Assembly (NCBI RefSeq): GCF_030813245.1
Contig: NZ_JAUSUA010000004.1
Span: forward strand, 124,001-188,000
Length of the DNA stretch: 64,000 bases
From: Alkalicoccobacillus murimartini
GTDB taxonomy: Bacteria; Bacillota; Bacilli; Bacillales; Bacillaceae_D
Reading direction: 5' to 3'
In this document: positions 17,031 to 24,892 of the stretch, piece by piece
Layout: the number at the start of each line of letters is the position of its first letter
How positions within the stretch are numbered: position 1 is the stretch's first letter
Notes under the pieces: model-generated
Told to the model about the DNA's origin: nothing
The model's database searches: none
What the model saw: only the letters and a program-made list of their open reading frames with translations
Program-made: the position numbers and the translations under genes

Positions 17031-17185
17031 CTATGTATCTCCCTTCATGACAGATCCGAAATCATAACCTTTATTATATCGAATAACAAAGGAAAAAAAT
17101 AGCCTTATCTTCCCCCAGGATAGATTATCGACTTTTTCGTTCAGATCTTACCACATTTTCGCCTTAACTTTCACATATTCTTAGC

Positions 17186-17869
17186 TTATCCTACATGGCC
17201 TTGCTCCTTCAAGCTTATAAATGTGCGATCTCCTATAATAATGTGGTCTAACAGTTCAATTCCTAAAACTCTACCCGCTTCATACAAGCGTTTTGTCACA
17301 TCTATGTCTTCTCGGCTTGGAGTTGGATCACCACTTGGGTGATTGTGCAGACAAATAATAGAGGCTGAGGAGCGTCTTAACGCTTCCTTAAAAACCTCTC
17401 GTGGATGAACAATACTTGCATTTAAGCTGCCAATAAATACCGTATGTCTAAAAATCACTTGATTTTTTGTATTTAAATAAAGACAGACAAAATGCTCCTG
17501 TTTTAAAAAACGCATATCCTCCATCACAAGATTTGAGACATCCTCAGGTGATCGAATGACATATTTCTCTGCAGTATGAAGACTGTGAATACGTCTACCC
17601 AATTCGATAGCTGCACTTAGTTCCACAGCTTTTGCTATACCAATGCCATCAATTTCACAAAGTTCCTCTATGGTCGCTTCTTTTAAAAGAGGTAATCCAT
17701 CAAAATGAGCTAATACTTTCCCCGCTAATGCTATAACGGACTCTTTTTTTGAACCGGTTCTAAGTAAAATAGCGATAATTTCTTGGTTAGAAAGTACAGC
17801 TGCTCCATTATGAAGCAGTCGCTCGCGGGGCCTTTCTGTAATAGGGACATCTCGAATGAGGAGGGACAA
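17186..17869 (-). CDS. radC: RadC family (JAMM/MPN) protein
   Basis: A 227-residue protein with an N-terminal helix-hairpin-helix part (IDGIGIAKAVELSAA) and a C-terminal JAMM metalloprotease-like domain with the metal motif HNHPSGDPTPSRED. Despite the name, a DNA-repair role is not established. The start is TTG at 17867-17869, chosen because AAAGGAG lies 8 bases upstream. It sits between maf and mreB, as in B. subtilis. Confidence 0.95.
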   Translation of the reverse strand: MSLLIRDVPITERPRERLLHNGAAVLSNQEIIAILLRTGSKKESVIALAGKVLAHFDGLPLLKEATIEELCEIDGIGIAKAVELSAAIELGRRIHSLHTAEKYVIRSPEDVSNLVMEDMRFLKQEHFVCLYLNTKNQVIFRHTVFIGSLNASIVHPREVFKEALRRSSASIICLHNHPSGDPTPSREDIDVTKRLYEAGRVLGIELLDHIIIGDRTFISLKEQGHVG

Positions 17870-17918
17870 TCCGTTTTCTCCTTTCTAACATGCACGAATT
17901 TTGAGGAAACATGTATCG

Positions 17919-18491
17919 TTAATATGTGGGGTAGATAGAGAACGCGGAAAGAGCTCTTGTTGTTTGGGCAAGAGGCAGGCCCATTACCGAATAATAATCG
18001 CCTTGTATTGAATGCACTAAAGTCGCCCCAATACCTTGAATACCATAGGATCCGGCTTTGTCAAAAGGTTCTCCTGTTGCCAAATACCGATCGATCTCTT
18101 TTGGTGATAATTCATACATAGACACATTTGTCTCATTGTAAAAAGAAATCATATTCTCAGATGAGAGGATCGTAACGCCCGATAGAACTTGGTGATTCCT
18201 CCCTGACAAGGTTTGTAGCATTTCTTTCGCTGCTGCATGATTAGAAGGCTTGCCAACAATAACACCATCGACAACAACAATCGTATCTGCCCCAAGTACC
18301 ACGGCTTCTCGGTTAGTTGAAAAGACAGCTTCTGCTTTCTTTTTGGATAGATGCTTTACGGCATCTTCTGGTAGCCAATCCGGATCAAGTTGTTCATCAA
18401 CCTCACTAGTTTGAATACTGAAATCAAAATGGACTTGTTGGAGCAATTCTTTTCTTCTGGGGGAGCTGGAGGCTAAAATAAGTGGTTTCAT
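17919..18491 (-). CDS. maf: Maf family nucleoside triphosphate pyrophosphatase
   Basis: A 190-residue house-cleaning pyrophosphatase for dTTP, UTP and modified nucleotides. The motif ILASSSPRRKELL is at the N-terminus, GADTIVVVDG is in the middle, and DKAGSYGIQGIG near the end, all as expected. The ATG at 18489-18491 is preferred to a GTG four codons upstream that falls within the AGAGGTG site. It is followed by radC; Maf affects septum formation when overexpressed in B. subtilis. Confidence 0.95.
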   Translation of the reverse strand: MKPLILASSSPRRKELLQQVHFDFSIQTSEVDEQLDPDWLPEDAVKHLSKKKAEAVFSTNREAVVLGADTIVVVDGVIVGKPSNHAAAKEMLQTLSGRNHQVLSGVTILSSENMISFYNETNVSMYELSPKEIDRYLATGEPFDKAGSYGIQGIGATLVHSIQGDYYSVMGLPLAQTTRALSAFSIYPTY

Positions 18492-18608
18492 GAAGGGACA
18501 CACCTCTACAATTTTTTTGTTACCTCTATTGTACAGGCTTGTTTATAGAATACCAAACTCTACTTTCATCGACAATCTATTTATCTGAAAATTTTGTAAT
18601 TAAATCAT

Positions 18609-18645
18609 AAAAAAACACAGCCGAGAGAAAACGACTGTGTTTTTT
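18609..18645 (-). terminator. Terminator after the S9 peptidase gene
   Basis: Minus strand AACACAGTCG and CGGCTGTGTT form a stem with an A/T-rich loop, followed by a run of T residues. Confidence 0.88.
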
Positions 18646-18660
18646 GCTAACCCTATTGTT

Positions 18661-20616
18661 TTACAAATATCGCTCAAACCATTCACCAATGGCCTCAAGT
18701 CTTTTGAGTCTGAGACTTGGTTTTCCGCTTCGAGACAGTTCATGACTCGATTCAGGAAAACGAATGAACGTTGTTGTCTTTTCACGACGTTTTAGTGCAA
18801 TGTAAAGCTGCTCCGCCTGTTCAATTGGACATCTATAATCCTTTTCTCCATGTAAGATTAGTAAAGGAGTCTCGATTTGGTTTACATAAGCAAGGGGTGA
18901 ATGCTTCCATAATTTATCGACATCGTTTAAGTCCGCTTGGATTTGCCATTCTGTAAAATAATAGCCAATATCACTGACACCATAGAAGCTTGTCCAGTTT
19001 GAAATGGAGCGTTGAGTAACAGCCGCTTTAAAGCGATTCGTGTGACCAACAATCCAGTTAGTCATAAACCCACCATAGCTTCCTCCTGTTACACCAAGCC
19101 TTGATTCGTCGATCCACGAATGCTGCTCTAAGACATAATCTAGTGCAGACATAATATCACGATAATCCCCACCACCATAATCTCCTCGGACAGCATTTAC
19201 GAATTCTTGGCCGTATCCTAAACTACCTCTAGGGTTAATGTATAATACACCAAAACCTCGCGCAGCCAACGTCTGAAATTCATGAAGATAGCTGTTTGCA
19301 TACATTGCGTGTGGACCACCATGAATTTCTACAATTAAAGGATAGGACTGGCCTTCTTTAAATCCAGCAGGCTTCATTAGCCATCCTTGTAGCTCATGTC
19401 CTTCCTCATGCTGAAAACGTACTTCTTCTGCTTTTATTACTTCAAACTCATCAAGGACTTTATCATTACTCGACGTCAATCGTGTTGGTTCTCCTTGTCC
19501 AGGGATCACCTTGTATAAATCACCAGGATGTCCTGATTCACTAATGCCTGCTACAAGAGTTGTCCCCTCCGAATTAATCGAGAAGCCATACACATGATTG
19601 TCACCTGTAAGGACCGCCTGTTTCTCTCCAGCAACAGTGATGTTGTAGATCCCAACATTACCTTGCTCAGATACAAGGAAAGTTAATGATTGGCTATCAC
19701 CGGCCCAAACCAAACCAGGATCCACTATATTTTGCAAGAAGTCAGCAGCTACAACTGGTCCAAGCTGTACATCCCAGCCGCCAGTTAGCTTAGTCCATTC
19801 ATTAGATGCGAGCTCAAGCAGATAGATCTCAAAATGAGTCGCATTATCAAATTCTCTCTCATGAGCTCGAACCGCTATATACTTACCATCCGGAGACGCA
19901 CTTGCGTTACTAATTACATGAGTCTGATTTGTTAACTGAATGATTTCTTTGCTTTCAACTGAAAGAAGTAATAATTCATTAGTGAAGACAAAATCTGTAT
20001 TCTCTTGATAGGCAGAGCTTACAATCAGCTGCTGGCTATCCGCAGTCCAATCAAACAGTTGGAACGAGAACTCACCATCCGTTAACTGTATATGTTTTCC
20101 TGAGTCTACTTCCACCGTAAAGATATGTACGTACTCACCATGCCAAAAACCACTCGCATCTGATTTGTATTTCATCTTATTCACTACTAGTGGTTCAAGC
20201 TTATCTTCCTCTTTTTCTTCTTCTAAAAGTTGAGTACTAGAGTAAGCAATCCTTTTGCCATCAGGAGACCAGCGAAAATCTGTGACACCTTTCTTCTCCT
20301 CAGTCAGCTGCTTAGGCTCCCCCCAGCTACTCAAAACATAGAGCTGAAACGTCCCTGTTCGGTTCGAAAGAAAAGCTACTACATCATCCTTTGGAGACCA
20401 GCGTGGCAAACGATTTATGTGATTACCTTGAGTCACATAGTGAGAATCGTCTGGATTAGCAAGAGAAGCTCTAATAAGCTCAGCAGAATACTTATCCTTT
20501 TCATTATGCAGAGTCGTTTCTACATAAATAACATGTTCCCCATCATTTGAAAGCGCAGGTGAGGTCACACTGCGCAGTTGTAGCAAATCTTCTGGTGTTA
20601 CAACCCGTTTACTCAT
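18661..20616 (-). CDS. S9 family prolyl oligopeptidase / acylaminoacyl-peptidase (YuxL-like)
   Basis: A 651-residue cytoplasmic serine peptidase. The N-terminal two-thirds is a beta-propeller with WD40/TolB-like repeats (SPDGKRIAY, SPDGKYIAVRA). The C-terminal alpha/beta-hydrolase has PLIVEIHGGPHAMY, the nucleophile GGSYGGFMTNW, the acid near LHGEKDYRCP, and the His in PESSHELSR. The length matches YuxL-type enzymes. The gene lies between maf and spoIIB, where B. subtilis has none, with its own terminator, so it is an insertion into the conserved order. The natural peptide substrate is unknown. Confidence 0.94.
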   Translation of the reverse strand: MSKRVVTPEDLLQLRSVTSPALSNDGEHVIYVETTLHNEKDKYSAELIRASLANPDDSHYVTQGNHINRLPRWSPKDDVVAFLSNRTGTFQLYVLSSWGEPKQLTEEKKGVTDFRWSPDGKRIAYSSTQLLEEEKEEDKLEPLVVNKMKYKSDASGFWHGEYVHIFTVEVDSGKHIQLTDGEFSFQLFDWTADSQQLIVSSAYQENTDFVFTNELLLLSVESKEIIQLTNQTHVISNASASPDGKYIAVRAHEREFDNATHFEIYLLELASNEWTKLTGGWDVQLGPVVAADFLQNIVDPGLVWAGDSQSLTFLVSEQGNVGIYNITVAGEKQAVLTGDNHVYGFSINSEGTTLVAGISESGHPGDLYKVIPGQGEPTRLTSSNDKVLDEFEVIKAEEVRFQHEEGHELQGWLMKPAGFKEGQSYPLIVEIHGGPHAMYANSYLHEFQTLAARGFGVLYINPRGSLGYGQEFVNAVRGDYGGGDYRDIMSALDYVLEQHSWIDESRLGVTGGSYGGFMTNWIVGHTNRFKAAVTQRSISNWTSFYGVSDIGYYFTEWQIQADLNDVDKLWKHSPLAYVNQIETPLLILHGEKDYRCPIEQAEQLYIALKRREKTTTFIRFPESSHELSRSGKPSLRLKRLEAIGEWFERYL

Positions 20617-20691
20617 AACAGCACATCCTTTTTCTCGAAATGTTCACACTACTAGAATAACAGGTTCTTATCTCTTGAACAAAATTGACGC

Positions 20692-21735
20692 CTATTCATC
20701 ACTTAAATCTCCCACACTTTTTTTATAAGTCATAACAGCATCTAGTACAATCTGCTGTGCAACCCATGCATCTTCTTGATTTTCTTCTGTTATTCCAGCA
20801 ATTAATTGATTCGATTCAGCTAGTTTGGCCATTATAGTCTGCGCACTGGCTTTTATTTCATCAGATAGCTCAGCCATATCCACTTCTCGTTGACTCTCTA
20901 GCTGCGTTAGATCATTAGTAAGTTTTATGAGTGCTTCGTCTTCTAACGAGGTGCCAGCAAGACTAGCAGCAGAGGCTTCGGCTAGTTCAGCTAAGTGTTT
21001 GCCCGCTTGTTGAAACCATTCAGTTGCTGCCTCATGTTCATCTGTACTCTTCACCTCATCAACAGCAAATTTCTTAACAAATGCATCATAGCCAGCTTTT
21101 TCATAGAGTTCAACCACTTGAATAGCTTGTTCTTTTGATCCAGTAGCACCTATATATAAATAATCGGATTCTCCTCCCGTTTCAATGACAGCCGCGTGCC
21201 CATCCTGTTTAAAGGTTTCTGCTGACTTTGTACCAGCTTCCTTAGTAGAAAAGGCGCCACCTTGGATCACGTATAATTCAAATGAAGTAGTCTGCTCTTC
21301 TTCTACAACTGGAGCCATAGCCGTTGTACCCACCTCAACGGCCGGTTGTTCGGCCAGCTGATCCTTACTTCCAGTGGAAAAAGTCAACATGACCACACCA
21401 AGGGACACACCAATCAAAACGGCTGATGCGACCGCCGCAACAAGCATCCAAGGTATATTGAAGGTTGTTTTAAGAGTGGGTAGCTTCTTTTTTTTAGTTG
21501 GAATTGGTATGGCAACAGGCTGTTGATCATGTTCATTCCAATAATGTATCTCTCTTTTTTCCTCTTCTTGAACCTCTATTGGCTGAACGGATTCAACGGC
21601 ATGATCAGGTTCAGGAAATACCCAGTCAATTTCTGGCTTCGTCTTTATAGGGTCAGACTTACGCTTGTCCACTTTATTTCGCCTTGTCCCGTCCTTGGCA
21701 AACTGAATAGAAATGGTTCTCTTGTCCTGCTCCAT
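20692..21735 (-). CDS. spoIIB: Stage II sporulation protein B (SPOR domain)
   Basis: A 347-residue bitopic membrane protein. The ATG at 21733-21735 is chosen because GGGAGGGAG precedes it, rather than the in-frame codon 24 bases upstream. A charged N-terminal cytoplasmic part is followed by a membrane segment at about 103-126 and an SPOR-like peptidoglycan-binding domain (about 160-220, ELYVIQGGAFSTKEAG and VVELYEKAGYDAFV). A helical tail follows. SpoIIB localises to the sporulation septum and helps engulfment. Its place between comC and maf supports the call. Confidence 0.88.
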   Translation of the reverse strand: MEQDKRTISIQFAKDGTRRNKVDKRKSDPIKTKPEIDWVFPEPDHAVESVQPIEVQEEEKREIHYWNEHDQQPVAIPIPTKKKKLPTLKTTFNIPWMLVAAVASAVLIGVSLGVVMLTFSTGSKDQLAEQPAVEVGTTAMAPVVEEEQTTSFELYVIQGGAFSTKEAGTKSAETFKQDGHAAVIETGGESDYLYIGATGSKEQAIQVVELYEKAGYDAFVKKFAVDEVKSTDEHEAATEWFQQAGKHLAELAEASAASLAGTSLEDEALIKLTNDLTQLESQREVDMAELSDEIKASAQTIMAKLAESNQLIAGITEENQEDAWVAQQIVLDAVMTYKKSVGDLSDE

Positions 21736-22110
21736 GTCAAGACTCCCTCCCTGTATCACTTCTTAAACGATATGTATGTGTACAAGCTAGGAATTAGAAC
21801 GTTCAGACAAAAAAACCATACCAGTTCATCTGGCACGGTTTTAGGTAATGGTTAGGTTTATCTTGGATAGAGCGGGTCTTTTTTCTCAGAAATATCTGGG
21901 TATGAACGGAATGGGGCATTCTTTTCTATCAAACGTTGTACCTCTTTCTAAAATGTGTGAAACGAGGTGGAGGTGCATTTACCAAACGATTGAAAGGTTG
22001 TTAAACCTGCTCGTTCACTCCCAACATACCAAATCACTTGAACCTTTATTTTTTTCCACCAAATCCCCACCCCGTGTCTCCCATATATATTTAATCTTAT
22101 CTACTACGTA
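21736..22110. other. Intergenic region between comC and spoIIB
   Basis: About 375 bases. It holds an imperfect terminator (21808-21842) and otherwise no gene, repeat or convincing promoter that I can support. A plus-strand open frame here has no ribosome site and unlikely composition. Confidence 0.5.
21808..21842 (-). terminator. Terminator after comC
   Basis: On the minus strand AACCGTGCCAG pairs with CTGGTATGGTT with two mismatches, followed by seven T residues. It would separate comC from spoIIB. Confidence 0.65.
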
Positions 22111-22875
22111 TTAATAGAGTACTAATTCAATGTACAAACGAATTAAATCATTACCGAAGAAATAGGCCGTTAATGCTCCTGCTGCTATAAAGGGGCCAAA
22201 TGGAATAGCCTGCTTACGCTTAACTTTTCTCAAAAGCAAGGCTCCTCCTCCAAAAATAGCCCCATAAGTAGACGCTAAAAATAAGGTTAGAAGAACCATT
22301 TTCCAACCTAAAACAAGACCTAATACGGCAAATAACTTAATATCGCCACCACCCATACCTCCTCGGCTGATGATTGCAATTAGTAATAGTAAACCAAAGC
22401 CAAGCAATGCTCCAAACCAGGCATCCCACCAAGGGGTAAGCGGAGCTACAAACACACGCATGAGTATAAGAGGTACTGTAAAAAACAACAAAACCTTATC
22501 CGGTATGAGCATATATCGCATATCACTCACAAAAATGATGGCGAGCAGTGAGACTAGTAATAAAGCGACAATCGTTTCTGGCGACCAACCTAAAAGATAA
22601 AATGAAAGCGCAAATAAAATTCCTGTCATAAGTTCAGTTGTCGGATACAAAAAAGAAATCTTTGTATCACACGTTCGACAGGAGCCTCCCTGTACGAGGA
22701 ATGAAAAAACTGGTATTAGCTCTTTAGCCTCTAGTGTCCTCTCACACTTAGAGCAATGAGATCGTGGCTTAACGATGGAAGCACCTACCGGAACGCGAAG
22801 ACCCACTACGTTATAGAAGGAACCAAATACTAATCCTACTACTGCCAGATAGCCTACCATGATACTATCGATCAT
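22111..22875 (-). CDS. comC: Type 4 prepilin peptidase ComC
   Basis: A 254-residue polytopic aspartyl protease that processes and N-methylates competence pseudopilins such as ComGC. The N-terminus GLVFGSFYNVVGLRVP and the two pairs CSKC...CRTC of the methylase half are present. The catalytic aspartates are in VSDMRYMLIPD and in GMGGGDIKL. GAGGTG is 5 bases before the ATG. It is between folC and spoIIB as in B. subtilis. ComK would be the expected regulator, but no exact ComK box was identified upstream. Confidence 0.95.
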   Translation of the reverse strand: MIDSIMVGYLAVVGLVFGSFYNVVGLRVPVGASIVKPRSHCSKCERTLEAKELIPVFSFLVQGGSCRTCDTKISFLYPTTELMTGILFALSFYLLGWSPETIVALLLVSLLAIIFVSDMRYMLIPDKVLLFFTVPLILMRVFVAPLTPWWDAWFGALLGFGLLLLIAIISRGGMGGGDIKLFAVLGLVLGWKMVLLTLFLASTYGAIFGGGALLLRKVKRKQAIPFGPFIAAGALTAYFFGNDLIRLYIELVLY

Positions 22876-23194
22876 TTGTCCACCTCAATGGCTTACTTAG
22901 TCGTTTATTCGCGAAACTATATACCTATAAGGATAAATGTTTTTAATTGGAAATTCAATTGTTTTTCTAGTAAAGATCTGAAAATAAGTTTAATATAGGG
23001 CCTGGTTTCACTTTCTTTTGCTTCCTTTTCGATAATCTTATAAGTGATCAGTGTAATGCGTTTCCAATGCCTGATGACATCGTCGTAATTTCGTTTTTAT
23101 GTGCTTAGCTCAGCTACTTTCGTTTCAGCTGCTCCAAGTAAACCTCAATGATAAAAAACATCCGCCCTTCAATAGAGCGGATGTTTCTTTATAT
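22876..23194. other. Intergenic region upstream of comC
   Basis: About 319 AT-rich bases containing the folC terminator (23153-23187). On the minus strand A-tracts such as GAAAAACAATTGAATTTCC lie about 75-110 bases upstream of comC and are loosely like ComK AT-boxes (AAAA-N5-TTTT), but no exact pair was found. Confidence 0.5.
23153..23187 (-). terminator. Terminator after folC
   Basis: Minus strand ACATCCGC and GCGGATGT make an 8-base perfect stem with an 11-base loop, followed by six T residues. Confidence 0.9.
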
Positions 23195-24514
23195 CTAATT
23201 AACCTTCATCAACTCTTCATTCTTTTTTAACGCTCCGCGCAGCTCAGAAATAAAGTAAAGAGATCCTGTTACTAAAATTAATTCATCCCTTTTCCACTGA
23301 TTCATCATCAACTCTAGCGCATTCTTCCAGTCCTTCTCCGCATTAGCTTCTATCCCATCAGGAGTTGCATCTAGTAGTTCTCCTGCATCTGCCGCCCTAA
23401 AAAAGTCAAAGCTTGTCCAGGTAATCTGAATATCCATTTTGCTAAATGGAGCCAGTAATTTAGCGACATCTTTCTCCTTTGTCACCCCTGCAAGCATTCT
23501 AATTTTATGGTTTGGATAATGACTTTTAAGTGTTGCAGCTAATGCTTGCATGCCTTCTTCGTTATGAGCTCCATCGGCGATCACAAGAGGCTGCTGCATT
23601 AATTGTTCAAATCGTCCTGGCCAATTTGTTAAGGTTAATCCTTTTTTACAGGCTGCTTCTGTGATCTGATAGCTTGCATGTTCCTTTAGGTAAAGCAGAG
23701 CCATGATAGCTAAACTCGCGTTGGCTAGTTGATGCTCACCTTTCATGGTTGTTTTTAAGTGAGTGAATCGTCCGAGTGGAGAATCAAACGTAAATCGTTG
23801 ATTCTCTTGTGTCGTTTGGATATCCATTTTATAAAAGTCTTCATCTAATTGATAGAATGATGTATCGCGTTCAATCGCTGTTTCTTTTAATACAGTTAAC
23901 GCATCCGGATTGGTGACTCCTGAGAGAACAGGAATCCCTTTTTTGATGATTCCTGCTTTTTCTGCAGCAATCTCTTCAATGGTTGAACCAAGTATGTGCA
24001 TATGGTCGTGTCCAATGGATGTAATAATTGAAAGAAGCGGCTTAATGACATTAGTTGAGTCAAGTCTTCCTCCAAGCCCTACCTCAACTAATACAATGTC
24101 AGGTTTCGCTACATGAGCGAAATGCTCAAACATAATAGCTGTAATGACTTCAAATTCAGTTGGCGATTCTAGCTCTGTTTGCGCTAATTCCTCAACAAGT
24201 GGTCTGACTTTGTTTGCTGCGGCTACTAAATCCTGCTCTGAGATTGGTACACCATTTAATGATATACGTTCTTCAAAACATTCAAGATATGGTGAAGTAA
24301 AGGTCCCTACTTGATACCCGTTCGCTTCAAGCATATGACGCATAAAACTTACGGTTGACCCTTTACCATTTGTTCCAGCTACATGTATCATATTTAAGTT
24401 GGATTCTGGGTTCCCCAATTTCTCCAGCATCCAATCCATTCGTTTTAGGCCTGGTTTAATTCCAAACGGAAGCAGACTGTGGATCCACTCTATTGTTTCT
24501 TCTCCGCTGTTCAT
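23195..24514 (-). CDS. folC: Bifunctional folylpolyglutamate synthase / dihydrofolate synthase
   Basis: A 439-residue Mur-ligase-fold ATP enzyme adding glutamates to folates. The P-loop VAGTNGKGSTVSF is at about 44-56, the metal/substrate segments DIVLVEVGLGGRLDSTNV and SIGHDHMHILG follow, and the C-terminal domain contains WPGRFEQL and DGAHNEEGM. GGGGGAG stands just upstream of the ATG. The length is typical. It follows valS in conserved order but is separated from it by 378 bases holding repeats and a terminator. Confidence 0.97.
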   Translation of the reverse strand: MNSGEETIEWIHSLLPFGIKPGLKRMDWMLEKLGNPESNLNMIHVAGTNGKGSTVSFMRHMLEANGYQVGTFTSPYLECFEERISLNGVPISEQDLVAAANKVRPLVEELAQTELESPTEFEVITAIMFEHFAHVAKPDIVLVEVGLGGRLDSTNVIKPLLSIITSIGHDHMHILGSTIEEIAAEKAGIIKKGIPVLSGVTNPDALTVLKETAIERDTSFYQLDEDFYKMDIQTTQENQRFTFDSPLGRFTHLKTTMKGEHQLANASLAIMALLYLKEHASYQITEAACKKGLTLTNWPGRFEQLMQQPLVIADGAHNEEGMQALAATLKSHYPNHKIRMLAGVTKEKDVAKLLAPFSKMDIQITWTSFDFFRAADAGELLDATPDGIEANAEKDWKNALELMMNQWKRDELILVTGSLYFISELRGALKKNEELMKVN

Positions 24515-24683
24515 TTTTCTCCCCCACTCCGTGTACCTGAACTACTCTGTCTTATTATAGCGAGAATTGGGGGATGAATTCAATATGTATAGCCATAGAG
24601 TAAGAATTTGTTGAGTGCATGATTATTTTTGGCGGAGACTTTGTATATTGTCGATTTAATTCGATCTTATCGTGGGTGAGTGT

Positions 24684-24806
24684 CTTTTATCAGTAATTAG
24701 CTCCTCTTATCAGCAATGATCAGTTTTTATCATCATTTAGCTCCTTTTATCCGCAATGAAATGCACTTATCATCATTCTGATCCCTTTATCCACAATTGA
24801 TCCTCC
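24684..24806. repeat. Degenerate tandem repeats of about 20 bases (TTTATCNNCAATNANCTCC type)
   Basis: Six successive units share the pattern CTTTTATCAGTAATTAGCTC: TTATCAGTAATTAGCTCC, CTTATCAGCAATGATCAG, TTATCATCATTTAGCTCC, TTATCCGCAATGAAATGCA, TTATCATCATTCTGATCC and TTATCCACAATTGATCCTCC. They occupy the untranslated stretch between the valS terminator and the folC start (24515-24892). No reading frame or known operator matches. The rest of the stretch (24515-24683) shows nothing I can name. Confidence 0.7.
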
Positions 24807-24848
24807 ATATGAGTAAACAAACCTTCACATCTCTTCTCCCTCTCCACC

Positions 24849-24890
24849 AAAAAAAGCCGGAGCACCGCCTTTGGCGAAACTCCGACTTTC
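24849..24890 (-). terminator. Terminator after valS
   Basis: Minus strand GTCGGAGTTTCGCC and GGCGGTGCTCCGGC pair with a short AAA loop and a few mismatches, followed by seven T residues. Confidence 0.9.
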
Positions 24891-24892
24891 TT

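Noticed and set aside
21848-22114. Plus-strand open frame of 88 codons in the comC-spoIIB gap
   Set aside because: It has no ribosome site, its composition is unlike a protein, and it crosses the end of comC.
24684-24806. CRISPR array
   Set aside because: The units are contiguous, about 20 bases long and diverged, without alternating constant repeats and unique spacers; no cas genes are nearby.
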